Below are positions 1 to 9,343 of a DNA stretch of 64,000 nucleotides, in pieces; position 1 is the stretch's first letter, and each line of letters opens with the position of its first letter. Position numbers and translations under genes: made by a program. The notes under the pieces were generated by a model. The model was not told the origin of the DNA. It saw nothing but the letters and a program-made list of their open reading frames with translations, and ran no database searches. The stretch covers positions 1-64,000 of the forward strand of contig MKTB01000022.1 in NCBI GenBank assembly GCA_001897525.1, given 5' to 3'. This stretch comes from Bacteroidetes bacterium 43-16 (GTDB taxonomy: Bacteria > Bacteroidota > Bacteroidia > Chitinophagales > Chitinophagaceae).

Positions 1-640
1 AAGCTGTAGCTATTACCCTGGCAGATCACGGGATTGATGGTATGGGTAAGCGCAGGCGTTACCGTCAGGTTTAAGGTGACAATGCTGTCGCAACCCTGTG
101 CGGTCTGTAGGGTATCTTTTGCGGTATTATTACTACTGGTGTAGGTAATGCCGTTAAAGGTATAGCTCTGTCCCTGGCAGATGGTGGTGTTCTGGATACC
201 GGTCAGTGGTGGGCTTACGGTCAGGTTTAGGGTCACGATGCTGTCGCAACCTTGAATGGTCTGGAAGGTATGGACTACCCCGGTCTGGCTCGTGGTGTAA
301 TTGGTACCTCCGAAGCTGTAGCTATTGCCCTGGCAGATCACGGGATTAATGGTGTGGGTGATCGCAGAGGTCACGGTCAGGTTTAAAGTAACAATGCTGT
401 CGCAGCCGTATTGGTTCTGCAGGGTATCTTTTGCGGTATTATTACTACTGGTATAGGTAATGCCGTTAAAGGTATAGCTCTGTCCCTGGCAGATGGTAGT
501 GGTCTGGGTGCCGGTCGATTTAGGATTAACCGTAACGGTATAAGTACTTGCCGGCCCTGTACACCCGTTTACAACAGGCACTACAGTATATACCACAGTC
601 CCCGGAGTATTGGTACTTGTATTTAAAACCTGGCTGATCG
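1..640 (-). repeat. 156-bp tandem coding repeats with 312-bp higher-order period
   Basis: The codons for GCDSIV recur at 78-95, 234-251 and 390-407, a period of exactly 156 bp (52 codons). The window start (AAGCTGTAGCTATT) recurs at 313, a period of 312 bp. The stretch 111-190 is nearly identical to 423-502, whereas adjacent 156-bp units differ more. The array is therefore built of two-unit blocks duplicated recently, and it continues past the window edge. Confidence 0.85.
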
Positions 641-3182
641 TATTCCCGGAGCCATTAGCTGCACCGGTAACATTAGTGGCATTGACGGTCCAGCTGAAGG
701 TAGTACCTGTAATATTGGCCTGCAAGGCTATAGTAGCCGTTGCCCCGGTACAAATGGTTTGAGACAAAGGATTATTTGTTACAGCAGGGAGCGGTTTCAC
801 AAACACGGTATCTTTAACCGCCGTTCCGGTACAGCCATCAGCAACCGGTGTGATGGTATAAATTGCTGTGCCGGTGCTCAATCCTGTATTGGTAAGGGTC
901 TGTACAATTGAAGTACCGCTGCCGGAGCTGGCACCACTTACGCCATTTTGAACAACCGTCCAGGTATAAGTAGTTCCCGTAACCGTTGAAGAGGGGCTTA
1001 CCGCGCTACTCTGGTTGCTGCAGATCTGCTGGCTGCTGGTACTCAGGCTGGCTACAGGGATAGGTTTTACCGTAATGCTTAATGCGGCACTATTGACCGT
1101 ATCCACCGTTCTGCAGGTAACATTCGAAGTCATCCTCACAGATACCTGGTCTGTACTGGTCAATGTATTATCTGAATAGGTATTTGAATTGGTACCTACA
1201 TTCACCCCGTTTTTGCGCCATTGGTACACAGGAGCAGGTCCGCCATTTGTTGGCTGAGCGGTAAAAGTAACATTAGTACCCATACATATATTGTTGCTAC
1301 CGGCAGTAATGCTGACAGCAGGAACTAATAAAGGATTGACATAAACAGTATCTTTAATCGCTACACCTGCACAACTATTGGCGCTTGGGGTAATAGTGTA
1401 GACCGCAGTGCCCTGGCTGCTGCCCGTAATACTAAGCGTTTGCGCTATGGTAGTGCCGGAGCCTGCCGTACCGCCGCTGACACCGCTCATCACCGGGGCG
1501 GTCCAGGAATAAGTTGTGCCGCTTACATTAGAGCTAAGCGCTATACCGGATGCCGTACCCGTACAGATCGTCTGTGGCGAAGGAGTAGCTGTTGCTACCG
1601 GTAATGGATTCACTTTTACAGTGTCTTTAATCGAAGCACCTACACAGCCGTTGGCAGTAGGTGTGATCGTATAGATGGCTGTACCCTGGGTAGTAACCGT
1701 GGCAGTCAAAGTTTGTGCAATACTGGAACCAGATCCTGCAGCTCCGCCGCTGACTCCCGACATCACCGGGGCCGGCCAGGCATAAGTGGTACCACTTACT
1801 GTAGACGTAAGTGTGATACTGGATGCCGTACCGCTACAGATCGTCTGAGGAGAAGGGCTGGCTGTAGCTACCGGCAATGGATTTACCGTTAATAAAGCAG
1901 GGTTGGAATTGGTGAGGCAGCCATTACTGTTCCGCACCACACAACGGTAACGATAGCCATTCATCTGGCTGGTAGTAGCAGCAATAGATAAAGTACTCGT
2001 CGTTACATCACTGTAAGGAGCCGTATTCGTCAGGTTGACAAAACCGCTGCCCTGGTTTACCTGCCATTGATAGGTAACTGTAGTACCTGTGGCCGTAACA
2101 GGAAATGTAGTACCTCCCCCGACACATACCGTACGGTTTGGAGGGTGTACGGTTACTTTTGCAGCAGGTATCACTTTTATATTAAGTGCCAGTGAAGAAC
2201 TGGCCGGAACAGCCGCATTGTCTGTAGCCGTTACCTGTATGGTATTTACACCCAGGTTGCCTGCACTACCTACAAAATAAGAATTAAGCGTACCGGGAGA
2301 ACCGGTTGTATTGCTGACAACATAATAGCCACTGACTCCCGGAGCAGAAGTTGTCATAGCAACGGTCTGGTTAGATTCAGGACCATAAGCGATCAGGTTG
2401 ACCGGGAGCGTATCTCCTTCACATACGAGTAAGGTATCACATCTTGCCACCCCGGAGATGATCGGGGCAATATTATTGCTGTTGGTTGCACATGCATTGA
2501 ACACAAACGTCTGGTTACTCAACCAGCCAACACCGCTATTGGCAGTAGGACCGTTATAGTTATTACCCGAAGCATTGAACTGGCCCAGTTGAAAAAAGTT
2601 AACGTTATTACCCCTGTTCGCACCTACGATTGCCGGGTTACCACCAAATCCGTTAGCTCCGCCGGATGCTTCACCCGTTGTCCACTGCATGCTCTTATAA
2701 GTATAAGAGACATTACCACCTGGGGTCAGCGTGCTACTGCCGTCGCTAATCACGATCTGGAAATAGTTCAGTTTATCTGTACGCTGGTCATAGTAGCCTA
2801 CACCATCCCATTGTACCACCATATAAGTAGGAAAAACCTTATAATACACCCTTCCGCTGTTCGACGAACGTGTATCCACATCAGCCCAGAAAGGGGCCAG
2901 CATCACGAAAGACCCGTTGGGAAACCCGGCACCGGTATAGGTCCCGTAAGGTGTACCAAAGGAAATATTCCCGTTATTATTGATATAAACATTGGTAAGA
3001 CTAGTACCATACCAGCAGAAATTAAAAGGCAGGGTGATAGAACCAGAACTATTGTCATCATCCCTGGGAAGTACACTCCAGCTGGCATCCCGGGTAATCC
3101 AGCCCGTACAGTTAGTGATCTGTGCCAGGGCCGAAAAACAAAGGCAGAATAAGGTAAAAACAGTAAGTAAAATTTTCTTCAT
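1..3182 (-). CDS. Giant secreted repeat protein/adhesin, N-terminal part (runs off left edge)
   Basis: The open frame runs from an ATG at 3182 to the window edge without a stop, about 1060 residues. It begins with a signal peptide (MKKILLTVFTLFCLCFSALA, cleavage before Gln). Residues about 70-160 look like a nidogen-type (NIDO) domain, with an FWADVDTR core. After that come Ig/PKD-like modules of about 90 residues, each opening near NPLPVA and containing SQTIC, VSG and IYTITP elements. The last ~200 residues are cysteine-containing 52-residue repeats ending in GCDSIVTLNLTV, at 78-95, 234-251 and 390-407, exactly 156 bp apart. Such modules are typical of Bacteroidota surface adhesins exported by T9SS, whose sorting signal would lie beyond the edge. 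The ligand is unknown. Transcription appears monocistronic, and no clear TAnnTTTG promoter was seen upstream. Confidence 0.85.
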   Translation of the reverse strand, partial: MKKILLTVFTLFCLCFSALAQITNCTGWITRDASWSVLPRDDDNSSGSITLPFNFCWYGTSLTNVYINNNGNISFGTPYGTYTGAGFPNGSFVMLAPFWADVDTRSSNSGRVYYKVFPTYMVVQWDGVGYYDQRTDKLNYFQIVISDGSSTLTPGGNVSYTYKSMQWTTGEASGGANGFGGNPAIVGANRGNNVNFFQLGQFNASGNNYNGPTANSGVGWLSNQTFVFNACATNSNNIAPIISGVARCDTLLVCEGDTLPVNLIAYGPESNQTVAMTTSAPGVSGYYVVSNTTGSPGTLNSYFVGSAGNLGVNTIQVTATDNAAVPASSSLALNIKVIPAAKVTVHPPNRTVCVGGGTTFPVTATGTTVTYQWQVNQGSGFVNLTNTAPYSDVTTSTLSIAATTSQMNGYRYRCVVRNSNGCLTNSNPALLTVNPLPVATASPSPQTICSGTASSITLTSTVSGTTYAWPAPVMSGVSGGAAGSGSSIAQTLTATVTTQGTAIYTITPTANGCVGASIKDTVKVNPLPVATATPSPQTICTGTASGIALSSNVSGTTYSWTAPVMSGVSGGTAGSGTTIAQTLSITGSSQGTAVYTITPSANSCAGVAIKDTVYVNPLLVPAVSITAGSNNICMGTNVTFTAQPTNGGPAPVYQWRKNGVNVGTNSNTYSDNTLTSTDQVSVRMTSNVTCRTVDTVNSAALSITVKPIPVASLSTSSQQICSNQSSAVSPSSTVTGTTYTWTVVQNGVSGASSGSGTSIVQTLTNTGLSTGTAIYTITPVADGCTGTAVKDTVFVKPLPAVTNNPLSQTICTGATATIALQANITGTTFSWTVNATNVTGAANGSGNTISQVLNTSTNTPGTVVYTVVPVVNGCTGPASTYTVTVNPKSTGTQTTTICQGQSYTFNGITYTSSNNTAKDTLQNQYGCDSIVTLNLTVTSAITHTINPVICQGNSYSFGGTNYTTSQTGVVHTFQTIQGCDSIVTLNLTVSPPLTGIQNTTICQGQSYTFNGITYTSSNNTAKDTLQTAQGCDSIVTLNLTVTPALTHTINPVICQGNSYS

Positions 3183-3548
3183 AACTTCTCAATCTATAAT
3201 ATGGGTCGACTCTCCACTAGGACAATCTGGTATCTATTAACTAAAACAAAACATTTCCGGGGCAATAAGGAGTACAAGGGATAATGCTCATTATTACCAA
3301 TTGGCAACATAGGGACGCAGGCAGCGAATAAAATTTATTTTAAAAAAATAATGAATAATATAAAAAACAATTTAACAACATAAATCATTCACAAACAGAA
3401 TGATATAAAACAAAAACAAAGCACAAATTTACTGTACACTCAAAATGTATTTGTACTTAGTGTAGGAAATACCACCAAAGGTGTACGAAAAACTGCCAGG
3501 AGTGTATAGAAACCCGGAACGGGAAAGTGATTTTTAGGTATCCTTATA
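3183..3548. other. AT-rich divergent intergenic region
   Basis: This 366-bp gap separates the divergently transcribed repeat adhesin and the LytTR regulator. It is AT-rich, with runs of A around 3330-3420. Apart from the regulator promoter starting at 3549, I see no ORF, strong hairpin or RNA gene in it. Confidence 0.5.
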
Positions 3549-3577
3549 TTGAGATTCAACATATTGAACTATATTTG
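3549..3577 (+). promoter_or_regulatory. Bacteroidetes-type promoter for the LytTR regulator
   Basis: The -7 box TATATTTG (TAnnTTTG) lies at 3570-3577, with ATTG ending at 3551, 18 nt upstream, as a possible -33 element. A transcript would start near 3582 and leave a 30-nt leader before the ATG at 3612. Confidence 0.5.
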
Positions 3578-3611
3578 TATTCACAAATTGTTTACAAATA
3601 AGAGACGATCA

Positions 3612-4340
3612 ATGATTAACTACATCATTGTAGATGATGATGAAATGCAGATTGACTTTCTTCGGATGCAACTCGACCATATAGAAGAGCTGAATTGCCT
3701 CGAAGTTTGCACGAATGCTTTCGATGCCCGAAAAAAAATAATCGAGCTTAAACCGGATTTATTAATACTTGATATAGAAATGCCGGAACTTTCAGGTATC
3801 CAGCTGGTAAAAAGTATAAAAGAAGTACCAGCAGTTATTTTTGTCACCTCCCATACCGGTTATGCACTTGAAGCCTTTGATGTGGAAGCCATAGACTATA
3901 TCGTAAAACCGGTAGCACCAGAACGCCTGATACGTGCGATTGACAAGGTAAAAAATTTAAAACACGCCTTCCTGGCCAGCCATTCTCCTCCTGAACCTGC
4001 TTTTGATTCGGACTCCTTTTTCACCCGTGACAAAAACGCCTATATCAAAACGGCCTATAAAGACGTATTGTATATTGAATCTTCCGGCAATTTTTCTTTT
4101 ATTCATACCCAGTACGGGGGCAAGCAGATTGTACTGGCCAACCTGGCTAAAATGGAAGACCAGATGCCCGAAAGTATGTTCATCAGGATCAGCAGATCTT
4201 TTATAGTCAACAAGCAGCATGTAAAATCCATCAATGCCGAGCAGATACAGATTGAAAGCACCTATTTGAATATCGGCAAGCAATATGCCGAAAAAGTGCT
4301 CAGTTCGATTATAGGCAAAAACGTCATTAAAAGAAAATAA
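3612..4340 (+). CDS. LytTR-family response regulator (REC-LytTR)
   Basis: This is a two-domain transcription factor of 242 residues. Residues 1-120 are a receiver with an acidic pair (VDDDE) near the start, the phospho-acceptor Asp in LLILDIEMP, the conserved Thr/Ser in VTSHTG and Lys in YIVKP. Residues about 140-240 are a LytTR DNA-binding domain (YIKTAYKDVLYIES...FIRISRSFIVN). The frame is open upstream, but I chose the ATG before NYIIVDDDE because the extension would overlap the promoter and adds no domain residues. The stop codon overlaps the start of the downstream histidine kinase by one base (TAATG), so the two are co-translated and almost certainly cognate partners. The target genes are not visible here. 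Confidence 0.9.
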   Translation: MINYIIVDDDEMQIDFLRMQLDHIEELNCLEVCTNAFDARKKIIELKPDLLILDIEMPELSGIQLVKSIKEVPAVIFVTSHTGYALEAFDVEAIDYIVKPVAPERLIRAIDKVKNLKHAFLASHSPPEPAFDSDSFFTRDKNAYIKTAYKDVLYIESSGNFSFIHTQYGGKQIVLANLAKMEDQMPESMFIRISRSFIVNKQHVKSINAEQIQIESTYLNIGKQYAEKVLSSIIGKNVIKRK

Positions 4341-6280
4341 TGCTTCCGTTTGCAAAAATAAAATCCATGAGCAAAAGAATACTCCTCCTTATCGTATGTT
4401 CCTTATTTTTTGCAAAAAGTAATTTACAGGCACAAAGTGCAAAAGCTTTTGACAGCCTCGCACAATTAGCAAAAACACTCCCCGACAACACAACCAAACT
4501 TGGCGTTTACGATGAAATATTTGCCTATGTAAATATTACGCCCAGCCTGGTCAAAAACTATATTAACGATGCGATAAAACTCTCTCAGCGCCTCAAATCA
4601 AAAGCAGCAGAAATGACCTTTTTCACCGGGGCAGGTAAGTTGTATTATGAACTGGGAGATTATGACAATGCCATCAAATACTACCTGGAAGGGGCTAAGG
4701 TAGCAGAGTCTGCCAAAGACTATGCTTATATGAGTGAAGTGTACAGCCTCATCAATGATGTTTACATCATCAATAAAAATTTCGAAAAATCGGATGAGTA
4801 CCTGGCCAAAGAATGGGACATCATCCGCCAACATTTCCCTGAAGATGACTGGCTACTGGCCAGCTACTACAGCAAGAAAAGCCGCATTTTCAATATTAAA
4901 AACAACCTGGACTCTGCACTCTATTATGGCTGGAAGGTAGCCGATATTACCAAAAAGACAGCAGCACAATCCACAGAAAATGCCAAGCTTTATGTAAATG
5001 ATCTGCGACTGGTGGGAGTAATCTATACGGCCAGGGAGCAGTATAAAGAGGCCGAGCAGATCTTCGCCACCTGCAAGAGCATACTGGATACGGTAAAAGT
5101 ACAAAGCGCCAATGCGAAGACCTTATGCAGGCTGTATGGCAACATAGGAGACCTGATGCAGCAAAAAGGCAATTATAAAGAAGCCCTTACAGCATTTGAC
5201 CAGAGCCTCCGCTATGCCAAAGAGATCGCTCACCCGGATGCGGAAATGAATGCTTACCTGAAAATATCAGAAGTTTATAACAAGCAACAGAACTACAAAG
5301 AAGAAGTGCTCTTTTTAAAAAAATACTATGCGCTTAAAGACAGTCTCTTCACTACAGACAAGCAAATAAAAATGACCGAGCTGGAAGCCGACTACCAGTT
5401 GGAGAAAAAGAACGCCACCCTTGCGGTACAGGAAGCAGAAACCGCCCGGCAGAAAAACCTGCGGAATATTTCTATCATCATAGCGGCTACCGTTGTGCTC
5501 GTACTGGGAGCAGTGAGCATATTGTACCGGCGCATCCGCTCAAAGAACAAACTGCTGGCCAAGCAGAATACACAGATCCTGCAACAGAAAGAGGCCCTGG
5601 AAAAATTGAATACCGTAAAAGATAAAATGTTCAGCGTGATCAGTCATGACCTGCGCAACCCTATTCATACCTTAAAAACCTTTTTTGCACTCAGCAAGGA
5701 GAACAACCTGAGTGCCGAAAAGCAAAGCCGCTACCGGGACCAGATGGAACAATCCGTGATACAGACCGGCACGATGATGGACAACCTGCTCGTCTGGGCA
5801 CAAATGCAACTCAGCAATAAAGCACCTAATATTTCAGCGATCGACACCAGCGATACCATTAAAAATGCACTGGCAGAGGTCAGGTCGCAAGCGCAACTTA
5901 AACAGATCATCTTTGAGGAACAACTGCTCGAAATTGATGCAGTCTCCAATAAGCCTATTCTTGAAATTGCCATTCGTAACCTGCTGACTAATGCCATCAA
6001 ATTCAGCCAGCCCGGCAGCAAGGTAGAAGTATCCAATGCTGTCGAACAAGAACAGGTCATTATTAAGATCCGCGATTTCGGTATTGGAATGAACAGCCAA
6101 CAAATAGTTCAAATCAATAACAAAGTGCTCGAAAGCCAAAGCGGCACACAAGGGGAAAAAGGTAGTGGCATGGGCCTGATGCTGGTGGTGCAATTGCTCC
6201 AACAGATCAATGCAAGCCTGCATATAGAAAGCAGCCCTGATTCCGGCAGCACCTTCTCTATCCGCTTACCCAAAGTGTAG
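4340..6280 (+). CDS. TPR-containing sensor histidine kinase
   Basis: This is a 646-residue membrane kinase, partner of the upstream LytTR regulator. A signal peptide covers about the first 32 residues (ends LQAQ). Periplasmic tetratricopeptide-like helices follow at about 85-340, then a coiled coil and one membrane helix at about 392-412. A second coiled coil leads to the HisKA domain with phospho-acceptor His436 in ISHDLRNP. The HATPase_c domain has an N box (IRNLLTNAIKFSQ), a G1 box (DFGIGMN) and a G2 box (GEKGSGMGL). The TPR sensor-kinase arrangement is common in Bacteroidota and implies sensing of a protein or peptide in the periplasm. The start is either the ATG at 4340, which overlaps the regulator stop, or the ATG at 4367, which gives a cleaner signal peptide (MSKRILLLIV). 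Confidence 0.9.
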   Translation: MLPFAKIKSMSKRILLLIVCSLFFAKSNLQAQSAKAFDSLAQLAKTLPDNTTKLGVYDEIFAYVNITPSLVKNYINDAIKLSQRLKSKAAEMTFFTGAGKLYYELGDYDNAIKYYLEGAKVAESAKDYAYMSEVYSLINDVYIINKNFEKSDEYLAKEWDIIRQHFPEDDWLLASYYSKKSRIFNIKNNLDSALYYGWKVADITKKTAAQSTENAKLYVNDLRLVGVIYTAREQYKEAEQIFATCKSILDTVKVQSANAKTLCRLYGNIGDLMQQKGNYKEALTAFDQSLRYAKEIAHPDAEMNAYLKISEVYNKQQNYKEEVLFLKKYYALKDSLFTTDKQIKMTELEADYQLEKKNATLAVQEAETARQKNLRNISIIIAATVVLVLGAVSILYRRIRSKNKLLAKQNTQILQQKEALEKLNTVKDKMFSVISHDLRNPIHTLKTFFALSKENNLSAEKQSRYRDQMEQSVIQTGTMMDNLLVWAQMQLSNKAPNISAIDTSDTIKNALAEVRSQAQLKQIIFEEQLLEIDAVSNKPILEIAIRNLLTNAIKFSQPGSKVEVSNAVEQEQVIIKIRDFGIGMNSQQIVQINNKVLESQSGTQGEKGSGMGLMLVVQLLQQINASLHIESSPDSGSTFSIRLPKV

Positions 6281-6342
6281 TACCTTCGGTTCTGCTATCC
6301 GTTAGCTTTAAACTTATTTCAAACATCATTGCTCTATAAATC

Positions 6343-7086
6343 ATGAAAGTCTGTGCATTAATACCCGCCCGAATAGGTTCTACAAGATTAGCCAACAAAC
6401 TGCTGATCGACCTTGAAGGCAAACCTGTTATCCGGAGGACCTATGAAGCAGCTTTACAGACCGGCTTGTTTGACCAGGTAATCGTTGTCACCGATTCCGA
6501 TGAGATCGAATCCGTGATCCGCTCCTGTGGGGGTGAGGTGATCCGGAGCACCCGGGCTTATGAAAGTGGCACAGACAGGATCGCTGCTGCGGCACAGGAT
6601 ATAGAAGCGGATATATTCATCAATGTGCAGGGCGATGAACCCTTTGTGCAACATCAACCTTTAGCACAATTGATCGCATTGTTCCAGGATGCCGAGGTGC
6701 AGGTAGGTAGCATAAGGAAGCCTATCTACGAAAAGACCTTAACAGACAGTCCGCATATTGTAAAAGTAGTCTGTGACCGTTACGAAAATGCACTGCTTTT
6801 TTCACGCAGTCCTATTCCATATGCCCGTAATCCTGAAGCCTCGCTGACTTATTACCAGCATATAGGCGTTTATGGTTTCCGCAAAACAGCTTTACTGCTC
6901 TTCCCTACCCTGGCACAGACCACACTGGAAAAGGTAGAACAACTGGAGCAATTACGCTTTTTGGAAAATGGCATTGCCATCAAAATGACCACGGTATCTG
7001 AGATGGGTATAGGTATCGATGTGGCCGATGATATCGAAAGAGCGATCGCCTACCTGAAACAGCAATCCGGAGCAGGGGAGCTATAA
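6343..7086 (+). CDS. kdsB: 3-deoxy-manno-octulosonate cytidylyltransferase (CMP-Kdo synthetase)
   Basis: It activates Kdo with CTP to CMP-Kdo in the cytoplasm, for the inner core of lipopolysaccharide. The 247-residue length matches the family. The N-terminal nucleotide-binding signature IPARIGSTRLANKLL is a KdsB hallmark (PAR-S-RL-K-L), followed by VVTDSDEI, the NVQGDEPF metal-binding motif and SRSPIPY. The C-terminal GIDVADDIERA is also typical. It lies 62 bp after the histidine kinase without a visible terminator, so read-through is possible, and 91 bp before the PaaZ-like gene. No other lipopolysaccharide genes are adjacent. Confidence 0.95.
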   Translation: MKVCALIPARIGSTRLANKLLIDLEGKPVIRRTYEAALQTGLFDQVIVVTDSDEIESVIRSCGGEVIRSTRAYESGTDRIAAAAQDIEADIFINVQGDEPFVQHQPLAQLIALFQDAEVQVGSIRKPIYEKTLTDSPHIVKVVCDRYENALLFSRSPIPYARNPEASLTYYQHIGVYGFRKTALLLFPTLAQTTLEKVEQLEQLRFLENGIAIKMTTVSEMGIGIDVADDIERAIAYLKQQSGAGEL

Positions 7087-7177
7087 GCTTTATGGCCTTT
7101 ATCAAAAACGGCTTTGCAATTTTTCCTTATCTTGCATATCCTTTAAATGTACGATCAGTATTAAACATTAAGAATAT

Positions 7178-9253
7178 ATGTCTTTAACCAAATTAAGTAA
7201 CTATTCTGCCGGTCAATGGATCCCGGCTACGGATAGTGGTGAAACGCTTTACAATGCCATCACGGGAGAAGCACTGTTCACTGCAGACAGTAAAAATGTG
7301 GACCTGGCAACTATGCTGGAACATGGCCGTAAAGTGGGCAGTCCGGCGCTGCGCAAATTAACCTTCCATGAGCGCGGACGTTTGTTGAAAGCATTGGCGA
7401 TGTATCTTTTGGAAAGAAAAGAAAACTATTATAAAATATCTGCTTTCACCGGTGCTACCCGTGCAGACAGCTGGGTAGATATCGAAGGTGGTATCGGTAA
7501 CTTGTTTGCCAATGCCTCTTTGCGTCGCCAGTTTCCTGATGAGACTTATTATATCGATGGAGAAGCAGCACCATTGTCTAAAGGTGGTACCTTCATTGGT
7601 CACCACATCATGGTGCCTAAGCGTGGCGTAGCGATCCATATCAATGCCTTTAACTTCCCGGTTTGGGGGATGCTGGAAAAGATCGCGGTCAACTTTATGG
7701 CAGGCGTTGCTGCGGTCGTAAAACCTGCGACACTGACTTCCTTCTTAACAGAAGCAGTGGTTAGAGATATTATCGAATCAAAAATATTACCGGAAGGTTC
7801 ACTGCAATTGATCTGTGGATCGGCCCGCGGCATTTTGGACCATGTTCAGAATGGCGATACCGTTACTTTCACCGGCTCTGCCTCTACCGGGAAAATGCTG
7901 AAAGCACATCCGAGATTAATTGATGAAGCCGTACCATTCAATATGGAGGCCGACTCCCTCAACTGTTCTGTTCTGGGCCTCGATGTGACTACAGAAGCTC
8001 CTGAGTTTGATATTTTCATCAAAGAAGTAGCACGGGAGATCACGACCAAAGCCGGGCAGAAATGTACCGCGGTACGTCGTATCATCGTACCGGAACACCT
8101 GGTAGAAGATGTGCAGATCGCTTTAGGTAAGCGCCTGGCCAGTTCTACAATAGGTGATCCTTCTGTAGACGGCGTGCGTATGGGTTCCCTGGCCGGCCAG
8201 TCACAAAGAGAAGAGGTACTCGAAAAGATCAAAGAATTAAAAGCAAGCCAGGAGATCGTTATCGGGGATTTAGATAATTTTGAAGTAACCGGTGCCGATA
8301 AAAACAAAGGAGCCTTCTTGCCGCCTGTGGTCTTCTTTAACGACGACCCCTTCCATAAGACTGCCGTACACGAGATCGAGGCCTTTGGCCCGGTAAGTAC
8401 CATTATGCCTTACCGCTCTACCGATGAGGCAGCAGAACTCGCGAAGATGGGTAAAGGTTCATTGGTCAGCTCTATTATCACTTACGATAACCAGATTGCC
8501 CGTGACTATACACTGGAAGCAGCTACTATGCACGGACGTATCCTTACCTTAAACCGCGATTGTGCCAAAGAGAGTACCGGTCACGGTTCTCCTATGCCTT
8601 TACTGGTACATGGTGGCCCGGGGCGTGCCGGTGGTGGTGAAGAGATGGGCGGTATCCGCGGTATCCTGCACTATATGCAGCGCACAGCGATCCAGGGTTC
8701 TCCTACCGCGATCACTGCGATTACCAATGTGTACCAGCAAGGCGCAAGAGGTAATAGCGATGGCATTCATCCGTTCAAGAAACATTACGAGGAATTAAAC
8801 ATAAGTGATCAACTGATCACAGAAGCACGTGAGATCACCGCTGATGATATCGATAAATTTGCAGCGCTGAGCGGGGATAACTTCTATGCCCATAAACGCG
8901 AGACCAATTTTGAAGGTACCATGTTTGATATGCAGGTAGCCCACGGTTACTTTATCATGAGCATTGCTGCCGGTTTATTTGTAGACAGCTACGAGATGAA
9001 CCCGGTATTATTGAACTATGGTATCGATGACCTGCGTTTTACCAAGCCCGTTTACCCGGGAGCGAAGATCCATATCCGCTTTACCTGTAAACAAAAATTA
9101 CCGAATGACACCACTCCTTCTGAGGACAATCCAAAGTCGAAGATCAAGCGTGGTGTGGTGAAATGGCTGGTAGAAATGCTGGACGATACAGATGAGCCAT
9201 TAGTAGGTGTAGCCACTATTCTGACGATGGTGAAGCTGAAAGATCAATCCTAA
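7178..9253 (+). CDS. paaZ: PaaZ-type bifunctional aldehyde dehydrogenase / MaoC enoyl-CoA hydratase
   Basis: This is a 691-residue fusion with the layout of PaaZ. Residues 1-520 are an NADP-type aldehyde dehydrogenase with catalytic Cys296 (KAGQKCTAV) and general-base Glu257 (FNMEADS), nearly the same numbers as in E. coli PaaZ. Residues about 535-685 are a MaoC-type hot-dog hydratase (FAALSGDNFYAH...AHGYFIMSIAAGLF). In PaaZ the hydratase opens the oxepin-CoA ring of the phenylacetate pathway and the dehydrogenase oxidises the resulting aldehyde. No other paa genes occur in this window, so the ring-1,2-epoxidase genes must lie elsewhere or the enzyme acts in another CoA pathway. A hairpin terminator follows. 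Confidence 0.9.
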   Translation: MSLTKLSNYSAGQWIPATDSGETLYNAITGEALFTADSKNVDLATMLEHGRKVGSPALRKLTFHERGRLLKALAMYLLERKENYYKISAFTGATRADSWVDIEGGIGNLFANASLRRQFPDETYYIDGEAAPLSKGGTFIGHHIMVPKRGVAIHINAFNFPVWGMLEKIAVNFMAGVAAVVKPATLTSFLTEAVVRDIIESKILPEGSLQLICGSARGILDHVQNGDTVTFTGSASTGKMLKAHPRLIDEAVPFNMEADSLNCSVLGLDVTTEAPEFDIFIKEVAREITTKAGQKCTAVRRIIVPEHLVEDVQIALGKRLASSTIGDPSVDGVRMGSLAGQSQREEVLEKIKELKASQEIVIGDLDNFEVTGADKNKGAFLPPVVFFNDDPFHKTAVHEIEAFGPVSTIMPYRSTDEAAELAKMGKGSLVSSIITYDNQIARDYTLEAATMHGRILTLNRDCAKESTGHGSPMPLLVHGGPGRAGGGEEMGGIRGILHYMQRTAIQGSPTAITAITNVYQQGARGNSDGIHPFKKHYEELNISDQLITEAREITADDIDKFAALSGDNFYAHKRETNFEGTMFDMQVAHGYFIMSIAAGLFVDSYEMNPVLLNYGIDDLRFTKPVYPGAKIHIRFTCKQKLPNDTTPSEDNPKSKIKRGVVKWLVEMLDDTDEPLVGVATILTMVKLKDQS

Positions 9254-9296
9254 CAGGAAATTATCTCAGCTCTATTTTCTAATTTTTTAAGTACTT

Positions 9297-9329
9297 ATGG
9301 CGTCTTTCTTTTGGAGAGGCGCCATTTTT
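9297..9329 (+). terminator. Intrinsic terminator after paaZ
   Basis: ATGGCGTCTTT at 9297-9307 pairs with AGAGGCGCCAT at 9315-9325 (9-11 bp with G-U pairs) and is followed by a T run. It lies 44 bp after the paaZ stop and before the next gene on the same strand. Confidence 0.7.
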
Positions 9330-9343
9330 AATTTTATACTACT

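Noticed and set aside
2589-3152. 187-residue ORF on the plus strand
   Set aside because: It lies opposite the NIDO/Ig-like coding region on the minus strand, which has a signal peptide and recognisable domains; the plus ORF has neither.
3957-4355. 132-residue ORF on the minus strand
   Set aside because: It is antisense to the LytTR domain and the start of the histidine kinase, without signals of its own.
7846-8403. 185-residue ORF on the minus strand
   Set aside because: It is antisense to the catalytic part of the PaaZ-type aldehyde dehydrogenase.
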